A stretch of DNA of 64,000 nucleotides. It comes from JBCFAY01 sp038562375 (GTDB lineage Bacteria > Bacillota > Clostridia > Christensenellales > CAG-138). This document shows, piece by piece, positions 35,581-44,407 of the stretch; positions within the stretch are counted from its first letter, which is position 1; the number at the start of each line of letters is the position of its first letter. A program made the translations under genes and the position numbers. The stretch is taken from contig JBCFAY010000002.1 in NCBI GenBank assembly GCA_038562375.1, positions 170,495 to 234,494 of the forward strand, in the 5' to 3' direction. Below the pieces are notes generated by a model. The model was not told where the DNA came from. It saw only the letters and a program-made list of their open reading frames with translations, and made no database searches.

Positions 35581-36873
35581 TTAGTTGAGCTCGGAGATGC
35601 CGTCGATGCGCAGGGCGAAGTAAGGCGCGCTGCGGAATACGGACTCCTCGAAGATGCCGTTCACGATGGCTTCGCCGGAATCGCCGACGAAGTCGCCGTC
35701 GGTATCCTGCCAAGCATAGGTGGTGACAGCTTTGTCGTCCACGGTAAAGTTCTTAGTGTCGAACACATGGAGGGAGCCGTCCTTGAGGGCGGCGACAACC
35801 TCGGCGACCTTCTCAGCGGTGCCGGCAGCGCAGCTCTCGCCCAGCTTGGAGATCATAACCGCGTCATCTGTATAGCCAAGCGCGAGGTCGGCGGGCATTG
35901 CTTCGCCGGAGATCATCTTGCTGAGGATCGGGGTGTACAGCGCAACCCAGTTGTTCTGAGCGGAGGTCAGAGCGGCTTTGGGAGCGACGGAAAGCATGTC
36001 GATGTTGTAGCCGACGCTATAGACAACCTTGCCGCTGTCCAGCGCGGCCTGCACCGCGGAGGGCGCGCCGGTAGAGTCGGCGTGCTGACCGATGATGACG
36101 CAGCCCTTGCTCATCAGGGCGTTGGCGGCTTCGCCTTCGGCCACGGGATCATACCAGGAGTTGGTGTACTGAACGTCCATATGGGCTTCCGGCACGATGC
36201 TGCGGATGCCGAGGAAGAAGGCGGTATAGCCGGAAACCACTTCCGCATACGGGAACGCGCCGACATAGCCGATGTAGGGATCGGTCACGGTGCCTGCATC
36301 CATGAGCTCCTTGAGCTTCATGCCCGCCACAACGCCGGATACATAACGGCTCTGGAAGGTGTACGGGAATATATTGACAACGTTGGCTACAGGCTCCAAA
36401 GCCGCGGTATCGCCGGTGCAGGCAAGGAACATAACGTCAGGATATTCGGCGGCGGCGGCCATCATGTGGGACTGATGACCATAGCTGTCGGAAATAACGA
36501 TCTGGCAGCCCTGCTCGGCGAGATCCACAGCGGTGTCGTAGCAGGTCTCGTCCTCGGGAATATTGTACTTAAAGATCGCCTGGCCTTCGCCGATGCCCAG
36601 GTTGGCCATCGCGCCCTTGATGCCTTCGATATGGGACATGTCATAACCGGAGTTCTCATCATGCACGAGGATGACGCCGATTTTCAGATCCCCCACAGCG
36701 ATGGGTTCGCGGGCCTCGCGGGCGACGGGGCCTTCGGGCGCGGTGGTAGGCTCAGTGCCCGCAGCGGTGGGTTGCGCAGGGGCGGCAGTCGGTTCTTCGG
36801 TGGAGGGCGTAGAACATGCTACCATGGTTAGAACCATTACAAGCGCCAATGCGATTGCAAGCAACTTCTTCAT
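35581..36873 (-). CDS. BMP-family substrate-binding lipoprotein
   Basis: A 430-residue basic-membrane-protein-family receptor. Lipoprotein signal MKKLLAIALALVMVLTMVAC with C20 as the lipidated cysteine, then a Thr/Pro/Glu-rich linker (to about residue 55), then the periplasmic-binding fold: IGVILVHDENSGYDMSHIEG, VISDSYGHQ, GYVGAFPYAEVVSGY, QHADSTGAP and VYSVGYNIDM. Related receptors bind purine nucleosides (NupN, PnrA). It is the first gene of the importer operon; GGAGG precedes the ATG at 36873. The acidic C-terminal tail (DTDGDFVGDSGEA) is reminiscent of a calcium-binding loop. Confidence 0.93.
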   Translation of the reverse strand: MKKLLAIALALVMVLTMVACSTPSTEEPTAAPAQPTAAGTEPTTAPEGPVAREAREPIAVGDLKIGVILVHDENSGYDMSHIEGIKGAMANLGIGEGQAIFKYNIPEDETCYDTAVDLAEQGCQIVISDSYGHQSHMMAAAAEYPDVMFLACTGDTAALEPVANVVNIFPYTFQSRYVSGVVAGMKLKELMDAGTVTDPYIGYVGAFPYAEVVSGYTAFFLGIRSIVPEAHMDVQYTNSWYDPVAEGEAANALMSKGCVIIGQHADSTGAPSAVQAALDSGKVVYSVGYNIDMLSVAPKAALTSAQNNWVALYTPILSKMISGEAMPADLALGYTDDAVMISKLGESCAAGTAEKVAEVVAALKDGSLHVFDTKNFTVDDKAVTTYAWQDTDGDFVGDSGEAIVNGIFEESVFRSAPYFALRIDGISELN

Positions 36874-36943
36874 TTGGTAATCCTCCTTAGATTTTTGTTG
36901 CTTTATTTTTACGTCTGTATGACGCAGCAACCAAAACTTCCGA

Positions 36944-36966
36944 TGGTGGCCGAAGGGGATTCGAAC
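36944..36966 (-). other. tRNA 3'-end-like fragment
   Basis: The minus strand reads GTTCGAATCCCC then TTCGGCCACCA, which looks like the T-loop, acceptor strand and CCA of a tRNA. The preceding bases do not form a T-stem and no cloverleaf is present, so it is not a tRNA gene. It could be the attachment-site scar of a lost integrated element. Confidence 0.3.
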
Positions 36967-37453
36967 ATACCCAACCAACGGAACAAAGCTTATGGTATTA
37001 CACTTTGGATCTTTTTTCAAGGTCGATGACATCCAATGCGATGTAAGCACTTACATTCAGCAGTAACATCGGGGCACATCGGCGTCCGCCCACGCGCAAG
37101 AAAGGTGAACAATCGTGGACCCTTTAACGGCATCAGCACCTTGCACCGCCACAAGCTGTTATCGCGGCATTGAGCCAAGCATTCCCGGGAAAGTATTCGA
37201 TGTATCCATAAACGAATACGATAGAACGACTTTTTCTTCCATCCATCATACTATATCGAAGTCTTTTTGTACAGATATCTTGAGTTCCTATAAAAAATAT
37301 TTTTCTTATCTACTAATTTTTTGTAAGAAATCTTGAAATATAACAAAAATATAGATAAAAGTGCAGCATCTGTGATGTAGTTTTCGTGTTCGAAACTTCT
37401 CAAATACTCTTTGCTCATGCAATGACGATACCGCTTCGTATTGGTTTTTGAAG

Positions 37454-37485
37454 TTTATGCAAACTCCCATTTATGCAAACTCCCA
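37454..37485 (+). repeat. Two tandem copies of a 16-bp repeat
   Basis: TTTATGCAAACTCCCA occurs twice back to back (37454-37469 and 37470-37485) just beyond the hairpin that follows the protease gene. Probably a replication slippage product. Confidence 0.8.
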
Positions 37486-37490
37486 ATAGA

Positions 37491-37520
37491 AGAAGCAGGC
37501 TGATAGTACAGCCTACTTCT
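37491..37520 (-). terminator. Terminator of the protease-pseudokinase gene
   Basis: AGAAGCAGGCTG (37491-37502) pairs with CAGCCTACTTCT (37509-37520) apart from one A/C mismatch. It lies about 100 bases past the stop codon on the minus strand; the T tract is short (TTCTATT). Confidence 0.6.
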
Positions 37521-37621
37521 GTTTCGCGTGAGTGATAGATGAATTCAGAACAATTGAACCGGTGATAAGAGGCAGTGGCCATTGGGGAGGTTTCTCGGAA
37601 CGAACGCAAATTCGAGCGCCG

Positions 37622-40258
37622 TTACTGCCGATAAAGCGTATATGTTTTATCATTCTTAAAGCAATACACGCTGATGCTGTCGGGAGTCAGCACGGTAAAG
37701 CCGTATTGGGCACGTGCGTTCAGAATATCGTCATCTTTATATACCCAGTAGATTCCTCCGGCAATAAAATAGTAGTCTGCGCTATACCACGGCAAATTAC
37801 TTATCGAACCGCCATCCGATTTCATTGTGAAGTAGTAGCTGCCGCCGCTGGTCTTCCATTTGCCCAGCAAGAACACGCCCGCCAAGTTGTCTCCGCTGAC
37901 GATTATTTCCGCCGCGTCTTCAAAATAAAGTATATTCAATATCGCATCCAAATCTGTTCCTGCATAGGGTTTATCCCAGTCATAGTCAACAGAATAATAC
38001 ATAGGTAACGGATAATAATCACTATCTTCATCGAAATAAACGAGATTATATAGAAGCGTTAAATAATTGTTGCTTTGCCCATAGGGCTTAATCAGGGAAA
38101 AAGCATTCCAGGCGTCTTCATAGTTTTCGTCCCTGTAATCGTTTTGCGCCTCAAGGTAGATGGTGTCTTTCAGCGTTTCAAGCACCTCCGCGGAGTCCTC
38201 ATAGTTTGGGATCTCGGAGAATTTTTCGTACGCCTTCAGATAATCCTTCTTATCTATATAATCGTAGCCCCACTCATAGAGCACGGCATTGTAGAGTTCC
38301 TCCGCTTTTTCATATTCCAGGCCTTTCAATTCTTTCGCCATGAGATATGCGGCATCGAAATCCCCAACGGCATACAGTTTATATGCGGCAAAACGATACT
38401 TCGTAGCGTTCACCAAATTGCCGGAATCTTTATAGTTTTCCGTCTTGAGCTCTATATATATCTCTATTGCCTTGTCAAAGTCATTCGCGTCGGCCAATTG
38501 AGCCGCATATCGGTATTGGGATTCCAGGTAAAAGTGCCCGGCATCGGAGAAGTTCCTGATTTTATCAAAAACCGAGGCGGAAAGCTCGTATTTCCTGTTA
38601 TCGAACAGCCTTCGGGCACAGAGATATTTTTCAATCGCAAACCCATAATTGTTGTATAAGTTGTCCGTGATGAATCGGGATGAGGAATCCTTCCCGTCGA
38701 TATAGTGGTTGTAGTCGATCTGGACGATTAAAGCGCAGCCGCCGAGAAAAACGGCTATTACCCCCAATGCAATGCCGGCTGCAATCAAGGCCCTTTTCTT
38801 TTTTACCGGCAGCTGCCTCCGGATCTTAACCGGCTGAGCCGGCTTATCCGGTTTATAAGATTCCATGTTTTTTTCAAAAGGCGTGCTTACGGCCAAGGAT
38901 GCCGCCCCAGCATTGAACGGCGTTAATTCATAGATCAGCTCCTGCATCGTCGCATATCGATCCTGCGGAGCGGCCGCCATACCTTTGGCGAGTATGGAAA
39001 CATACTCCGGCTCCGCTTCCTCGACAGCAGCGATCTCAAATACCGGAGCCTCCGGACTTTCCTGACGTTCGAGCGCGTTTTTCGGCGCGTTTCCGGTAAC
39101 GGCATATGCCAGAACCGCGCAGAAGGAATAGATATCCGACCGATGCCCGGCGCTCTTCCCCCGATAGAGTTCCATCGGGGTGAAGCCGCTGAAAATAGCC
39201 GTCCCGCTGTTCGGGGCGGAATTGGAAAGCATGGCGCCTGCGCACCGGACAACGATGTTCTCCGGTGCCACTTTCAAATGCGCCCGGCCTTGATCATGGA
39301 GGTTTCTTAACTCTATAGCGACCGGCAACAGCAGCGAAACGGCTTGTGAAAAAATCAGTTTCCCTCCCATGGCGGTCAGATAGTCGGGCAATGCGACGAC
39401 GGGACTTTCTTTTTTTTCTTTACGCTCCTTCTTCACCTTTTTCCCGCCTGCCTTTCTCAATTTCCATATGACAGCGGCTGCGGCCGCGACCACGGCTATG
39501 CCGGCAAGGAAAAAGATCAAATACCCTTGTGTAGACTGACTGATAAAATGAATGTTATTATCCTCCGCGAAAGATACCAGCTCTTCAATCGCGATAGCCC
39601 CGAATATCCCTTGCGAATCATACACCGAGTATGTATTGATGCCGACGACCTCGCCGCTCGCGTTGAACAACGGTCCCCCTGAATTTCCGGAATTGATCGC
39701 CGCGTTTATCTGCAGAAGCGGGACAGAAATGCCGTAGTCGACAACAGCCATTTGCCGAATGGCGCTGACAATGCCGTCCGTAATGGTCGCATCTGAGCTT
39801 GTATGCGCTTCGGCGTCGGATAAATAATCGGCCGCCGCGGGAAAGCCGACGGCAAAAACCGCATCGCCCTGCTTGATTCCGTTCGGGTTCAGCTTTAAGG
39901 CAGGCAATGAAACGGGATGCTGCAGTTCAAGGATGCAAAGGTCCTTTTGATCGCTATATGCTAAAATCTTGGCGGATATCGTCTCATCTTCACCGATCCA
40001 GACGGAGATTTGATAAGGCTCGCCCTCAACGACATGATAGTTGGTCGCAATAAGGGTCGCATCCTTATTGTTGCTGACGATAAAGCCGGATCCCGTGGAG
40101 ATGTATTGTGTCGTCTCCGCGACGATTCTGACCACGGATTCAGAGGCCTTGAGCACGGATGCGGGCACGTTTTCCGCGGCGAATGCAACGACAAAGGACA
40201 GCGGCAGAATAGCGACCAATAAAAGCGCGGCGAGAAGTCTCTTTCCAGTCTTTTTCAA
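37622..40258 (-). CDS. Trypsin-like protease - pseudokinase - repeat membrane protein
   Basis: An 878-residue multidomain protein I do not know from a described system. A signal peptide (1-28) leads an S1C/DegP-type protease (35-235) with the full triad: H75 in ATNYHVV, D106 in DQKDLCIL, S193 in GNSGGP; no PDZ domain. A helix (246-266) and a basic linker (KKVKKERKEKKE) put the next part in the cytoplasm: residues 295-445 resemble a kinase C-lobe (RSDIYSFCAVLAYAVTG) but the HRD motif is HLK (327-329), and the N-lobe and DFG are missing. A second helix (489-513) returns the chain outside, where TPR-like repeats rich in Tyr, Asp and Ala (about 535-740, for example FRDENYEDA-like units) and a beta-rich end follow. 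Transcribed alone; a terminator follows. Confidence 0.85.
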   Translation of the reverse strand: MKKTGKRLLAALLLVAILPLSFVVAFAAENVPASVLKASESVVRIVAETTQYISTGSGFIVSNNKDATLIATNYHVVEGEPYQISVWIGEDETISAKILAYSDQKDLCILELQHPVSLPALKLNPNGIKQGDAVFAVGFPAAADYLSDAEAHTSSDATITDGIVSAIRQMAVVDYGISVPLLQINAAINSGNSGGPLFNASGEVVGINTYSVYDSQGIFGAIAIEELVSFAEDNNIHFISQSTQGYLIFFLAGIAVVAAAAAVIWKLRKAGGKKVKKERKEKKESPVVALPDYLTAMGGKLIFSQAVSLLLPVAIELRNLHDQGRAHLKVAPENIVVRCAGAMLSNSAPNSGTAIFSGFTPMELYRGKSAGHRSDIYSFCAVLAYAVTGNAPKNALERQESPEAPVFEIAAVEEAEPEYVSILAKGMAAAPQDRYATMQELIYELTPFNAGAASLAVSTPFEKNMESYKPDKPAQPVKIRRQLPVKKKRALIAAGIALGVIAVFLGGCALIVQIDYNHYIDGKDSSSRFITDNLYNNYGFAIEKYLCARRLFDNRKYELSASVFDKIRNFSDAGHFYLESQYRYAAQLADANDFDKAIEIYIELKTENYKDSGNLVNATKYRFAAYKLYAVGDFDAAYLMAKELKGLEYEKAEELYNAVLYEWGYDYIDKKDYLKAYEKFSEIPNYEDSAEVLETLKDTIYLEAQNDYRDENYEDAWNAFSLIKPYGQSNNYLTLLYNLVYFDEDSDYYPLPMYYSVDYDWDKPYAGTDLDAILNILYFEDAAEIIVSGDNLAGVFLLGKWKTSGGSYYFTMKSDGGSISNLPWYSADYYFIAGGIYWVYKDDDILNARAQYGFTVLTPDSISVYCFKNDKTYTLYRQ

Positions 40259-40545
40259 GCTCAGCCCTCCTTAGGGAATTTCAGAAATGCGATTTGGTAT
40301 TTGAATTGTTTGATATCTACAAAATAACACATTTTTTCCCAAGTGTGAATAACATTTTTATAATATGCAAACCGAAACACAATGTCGTCGACCTCGCAGA
40401 AGACGCGGACGGGCGCGTTTATCCCGCACAGACAGCCCCCTTTAATGGAATGCTGGGCAATCCTTAGATTCCATCGTGTCGCGATTGTCTCCCGAAATTA
40501 CATTCCCGGCGGAACGGGCCATGCGCTCTGAAAATTTGCATCGCC

Positions 40546-40941
40546 CTATTTCTTCTTCTTCGCGTTCATCCCCTCCCTGCCTATTTTATATCCGCGGCCT
40601 TCAAGCGCGGACAAAGCCTTTCTAAGATGATCCGCCTTAACCAGGATGTAGTCCGTATTATAAGTCGATATCGCGAATATCCCGATCCGGTTTTCAGCCA
40701 AAGCGGAGGTGATTTCTGATAATATTCCAATCAGCGAGAAATCCAATTGCCCCTGAATCCGAAAGGCCCTCCACCCTGCGTCGCATTCAGCGGCGTTCTG
40801 AGGAACATGTTTGCTGCTGCAGACAAGGGAGGTTTCTTCATCTGTTCTCGCAATAAAATAAAATTCATCTGAAAAATCCACCTGCGACAGATCCCGAACC
40901 TTGCAGATCGAGAAATCGCAGTCGAGCACCATGATCTCCAT
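40546..40941 (-). CDS. ACT-domain protein (COG3603-like)
   Basis: A 131-residue protein starting MEIMVLDCDFSICKVRDLSQ, as COG3603 proteins do. The second half (FSLIGILSEITSALAENRIG and ISTYNTDYILVKADHLRKAL) is an ACT domain of the aspartokinase type, likely to bind an amino acid. The end is a lysine tail (NAKKKK). Its role is unknown; such proteins are usually regulators of amino-acid metabolism. The start at 40941 fits the family better than ATG at 40965, although the ribosome site (GGGGAAAGAA) is somewhat far. Confidence 0.8.
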   Translation of the reverse strand: MEIMVLDCDFSICKVRDLSQVDFSDEFYFIARTDEETSLVCSSKHVPQNAAECDAGWRAFRIQGQLDFSLIGILSEITSALAENRIGIFAISTYNTDYILVKADHLRKALSALEGRGYKIGREGMNAKKKK

Positions 40942-41263
40942 AAAAAGCTTCTTTCCCCATTCCATTTCTTATGGAAATATTTTATCATAAAAAGGATGCA
41001 AATCGACAGCGCTCCTCAACAATCGCCGTTTTATAATCATTGTATTGTGATCGCACGCATTTCATAATACAATCGAATGGAGCGGTTCGTATCCGGTAAT
41101 TAGATCGTCGATCCGTACGCGCAGCGATATTTCGGTTTATTCGCCAAAACCATAGAAAACCGGCCATTTACGGTGCCTCACCTTCGAATCATCGCTAAAG
41201 ATTCTTCTTTAAGGTGCCGATTACAGATATATTAGCGACCGGCGAACGAACAGGAAGTGAAGT
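40942..41263. other. Divergent intergenic region
   Basis: About 320 bases between the ACT gene (minus) and the first GGDEF-EAL gene (plus). It must hold both promoters, but I could not assign convincing -35/-10 pairs. No ORF here is supported. Confidence 0.4.
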
Positions 41264-44200
41264 ATGGTAGAGAATTCTGTGCTCATAAGCGTTTTTCTTA
41301 TAACGGCAGGATGCTCCGCTGTTGCCTGCGCGTTATACACGATTCAGGAAAACTATAAGCTCTTCATAAATAAACTGTTCCTTGCCCTCGGCGCATCGAT
41401 TTTAATTTGGTCGTTCGGGCTGGCGATACAGACTTCGGGAGCCGATGCATCCATCCGATTCATCGGCAGCCGTATTGCGCCGATCGGCTACGCCATGCTG
41501 TTCGGAATTCTGCTGCATTACGTGCTGCTTTTGACATGCCATGACCGCCTTTTAAAAAAATGGTGGATTTATCCGCTGATCTATCTGCCGGGCATGCTTA
41601 CGATCTACGGGTTTTCCATCTGGCCGATAACGGTGTCGATTTACGATACGATGATTCGCACGGATTTTGGATGGGTCAATGTTTCCTCGAACGGATGGGT
41701 CAACTTTTTTTATTGTTACTATGCCGTTTTTTCCGTTATCATACTGCTGCTCCTGTGGAATTGGCACAGGACAGCCCGGCAGGAAAACCAGAGGAAACAG
41801 GCTCTGCTGCTACTGCTCTCCATATTGGGCAGCATCGTGCTCGGGTCCGTTACCGATGTCTGGCTTGTGATGCTGAAGGTCCGGATACCCGGAATGGCGT
41901 CGATTTTTTCCATACTTCCGGTGCTGGCGATCAGTTATTCCGTCCATCGGTATGGCTTCATGCAGCCCGAGAAGACGGATCCCAATGAAATCATACTGGA
42001 CAAGCCCAACCGCACGCGCGTTTACAGGATCATGGGCCTTTTCTTCGTTGGAGGAAGCCTGATAAACGTTCTTGGTCAATATGTTTTTTATCAGGAAACC
42101 GCACTTTCCTCGGTTTTTTTCTTCAGCGGCCTTCTCCTGTTTGCGGGCTGCGTTATACTCGCATTGAACAAGCTGCGCGTTGATGAGCTTTTTAAGGAGC
42201 TTTTATTCGCCGCCATATTCTCGCTGCTCATCCCTTTGGTGATACTGCGCTTTGTCATCTACGCCAGCATCACCATATGGGTTCATTTTTTTCTGCTGCT
42301 TATGATCAGCCTGCTGTTCAACAAGCATATTCTGCTGACCTCCGTCCTTCTGTCGGCCGCACAAACGCTGCTGCTGGTGTGGAGCATCAGCCCCGCGCCG
42401 CACGTAAGAATCGATTCGGCGGACTATATGATCCGGCTTGGCCTGATCGCGCTCACGGCGGCGCTGGCCGTATACATCAATGGGATCTACCGGCATAGGC
42501 TGACGGAAAACGCCCGGCATGCCTATCGGCAGCGCCTGGTATCCGAGATTTCACAGAGCCTTGTTTCGGTAGACGAACAGAATCTCGGCGAAAGAATGCT
42601 GTTTGTCCTGTCGCAATGCGGCGCATATCTGCAGTGCGAGCGGGCGTATCTCACGCTGTGGGGTCAGAAAACGGGCGAAGTTGGCTATCGCTGGGAATGG
42701 TTGGCGGAGGGCGTCCCTTCCCTGCACGAGTCTTGCGTAAACGGCATGGCGCTTTTGTATTCTCAGATGGATGAGCAGCTTGCCGATACCCAAATGCTTG
42801 CGCTTTCGGACATTTCCGCCCTCCCGCCGCAGGTCGAGAACGCGCGAGTTCATCTCCAGGGGATCGGAATACGGGGATTGGCTCTTTTACCTGTTCTCCA
42901 AAAAGGATTGAAGCTTGGGTTTATGTGTTTTGCGGCCGCAGCGCAAAGGCCGGATTGGGACTGCAATCCGCCCGCGTTTCTTCCCATCGTCGCCAATACC
43001 GTCGCGGATGCCGTAACAAAGCTCGAGGATACGCGCAAGATCGAATGGACTGCCTACCACGATCTGCTCACGGGGCTTCCGAACCGCATATTATTTAAAT
43101 CGCGTCTGGATCAGGCAATCGCGCTCGCCGGCGAATCCGGAGGTCTGATCGGCGTGGCGTTCATCGACCTGGATGCTTTCAAGGCCATCAACGACACAAT
43201 GGGCCATGAAACAGGCGACAAGCTCCTCGTTGAGGTGGCGGATGTGATATCCGGTTGCGTCAGGCCGCAGGATACCGTAGCGCGATTTGGCGGCGATGAA
43301 TTCGTGCTGCTGCTCAATCAGGTTTCCGGCGAGGATGAGCTAAACGGCATCATAAAAGAGGTGCTCGAAGCGATCCAAAATCCCATTTTATTGAAAGGCC
43401 AGGAATTCTACGTAACGAGCAGCATCGGCGTCTCAATCTATCCGCAGGATGGGACGGATTCCGAAGCCCTCTTGAAGAATGCGGATATCGCGATGTATGA
43501 GGCCAAGAGCCAAGGCAGAAACCAATTCGCCTTATGCTCGCAAACGCTTAAAGATAAGGCGCTGGACAACGCGCGGTTGACGAATCTGCTCTTTCGTGCG
43601 CTCGAGAGGGAGCAATTGGCCGTATACTATCAGCCGCAAATCAGCCTGGATACCGGCGAAATCGTAGGCCTGGAAGCGCTGCTGCGCTGGAAACTTCCCG
43701 GCGAGGGCTTTATCAGCCCCGCGGTATTCATTCCCCTCGCGGAACAGTCGGGCTTAATCCAGTCCATCGGCGCGTGGGTGCTTGAAATCGCATGCGCCCA
43801 GTGCAAGCGCTGGCAGGACATCGGTTTCCCACCCGTACGCATGGCCGTCAATATCTCCGTGCAGCAGCTGGAAAACAAGAATTTTGCGCATTTGGTGGCG
43901 ACCACTTTGGTTAGAACCGGCCTATCGCCCCAGTGGCTTGAGCTGGAGGTGACCGAAAGCGTCGCCAACAGCGGCGCCGCCAATATGGTCGAACTGATGA
44001 ACCGGCTCAAGGAAATCGGCCTGTCCATCTCCATCGATGACTTCGGAACGGAGTATTCGTCGCTGGAGCGGTTAAAACTCCTGCCGATCGACAGGATCAA
44101 GATGGATATCCAGTTCGTCCGGGGAATCGAAAAAAGCGATAAGGACAGAGCGATCGCGCAGATCATTATCAATCTCGCGAAGAGCCTGGATTTAAAGGTG

Positions 44201-44392
44201 ATCGCGGAAGGGGTGGAAACCCCTGAGCAGCTGGACTTTTTAAGCCAGAGGATGTGCGACGAGGTGCAGGGTTATTACTACTACAAACCCATGCCGCCCG
44301 AACAGCTTGAGAAGGTATTCCGAAACGGTTTTGAGCAAGCGTCCGTCGGGCAAGATCTTCGCCAAAGCGGGGCGGCCCTTCCCGTAGAATGA
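41264..44392 (+). CDS. Membrane GGDEF-EAL protein (first of tandem pair)
   Basis: A 1042-residue cyclic-di-GMP enzyme. Residues 1-410 hold about 13 hydrophobic segments (7TM histidine-kinase-like sensor plus more), 420-590 a GAF-like domain, 600-765 GGDEF and 780-1025 EAL. The synthase motif RFGGDEF is intact, and the hydrolase motifs are intact too: VGLEALLRW, MAVNISVQQL, LELEVTES, SIDDFGTEYSSL, DRIKMD, IAEGVET and EVQGYYYYKP. It could therefore make or break c-di-GMP, as bifunctional proteins do, under control of a membrane and GAF signal. GGAAGTGAAGT precedes the ATG. The next gene, a close paralogue, starts 15 bases after its stop. Confidence 0.93.
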   Translation: MVENSVLISVFLITAGCSAVACALYTIQENYKLFINKLFLALGASILIWSFGLAIQTSGADASIRFIGSRIAPIGYAMLFGILLHYVLLLTCHDRLLKKWWIYPLIYLPGMLTIYGFSIWPITVSIYDTMIRTDFGWVNVSSNGWVNFFYCYYAVFSVIILLLLWNWHRTARQENQRKQALLLLLSILGSIVLGSVTDVWLVMLKVRIPGMASIFSILPVLAISYSVHRYGFMQPEKTDPNEIILDKPNRTRVYRIMGLFFVGGSLINVLGQYVFYQETALSSVFFFSGLLLFAGCVILALNKLRVDELFKELLFAAIFSLLIPLVILRFVIYASITIWVHFFLLLMISLLFNKHILLTSVLLSAAQTLLLVWSISPAPHVRIDSADYMIRLGLIALTAALAVYINGIYRHRLTENARHAYRQRLVSEISQSLVSVDEQNLGERMLFVLSQCGAYLQCERAYLTLWGQKTGEVGYRWEWLAEGVPSLHESCVNGMALLYSQMDEQLADTQMLALSDISALPPQVENARVHLQGIGIRGLALLPVLQKGLKLGFMCFAAAAQRPDWDCNPPAFLPIVANTVADAVTKLEDTRKIEWTAYHDLLTGLPNRILFKSRLDQAIALAGESGGLIGVAFIDLDAFKAINDTMGHETGDKLLVEVADVISGCVRPQDTVARFGGDEFVLLLNQVSGEDELNGIIKEVLEAIQNPILLKGQEFYVTSSIGVSIYPQDGTDSEALLKNADIAMYEAKSQGRNQFALCSQTLKDKALDNARLTNLLFRALEREQLAVYYQPQISLDTGEIVGLEALLRWKLPGEGFISPAVFIPLAEQSGLIQSIGAWVLEIACAQCKRWQDIGFPPVRMAVNISVQQLENKNFAHLVATTLVRTGLSPQWLELEVTESVANSGAANMVELMNRLKEIGLSISIDDFGTEYSSLERLKLLPIDRIKMDIQFVRGIEKSDKDRAIAQIIINLAKSLDLKVIAEGVETPEQLDFLSQRMCDEVQGYYYYKPMPPEQLEKVFRNGFEQASVGQDLRQSGAALPVE

Positions 44393-44407
44393 GGTGAGTG
44401 AAGCGCA

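Larger units (their letters stand above)
36874..37621 (-). other. Long intergenic region upstream of the importer operon
   Basis: About 750 bases without a gene I can support. It holds the leader and promoter of the importer (a -10-like TATGAT with a weak -35 around 37230-37275), a 23-base piece like the 3' end of a tRNA, a 16-bp tandem repeat and the terminator of the downstream protease gene. I looked for the conserved core of a purine riboswitch on the minus strand and did not find it. Confidence 0.5.

Noticed and set aside
35767..36831. 354-codon open frame on the plus strand
   Set aside because: Antisense to the binding lipoprotein; no start signal and no domain.
37454..37485. Tandem repeat as a CRISPR or iteron array
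   Set aside because: Only two adjacent copies without spacers, next to a terminator; slippage is a simpler explanation.
36874..37621. Purine riboswitch upstream of the nucleoside-type importer
   Set aside because: The conserved loop and junction bases of the guanine/adenine aptamer were looked for on the minus strand and not found.
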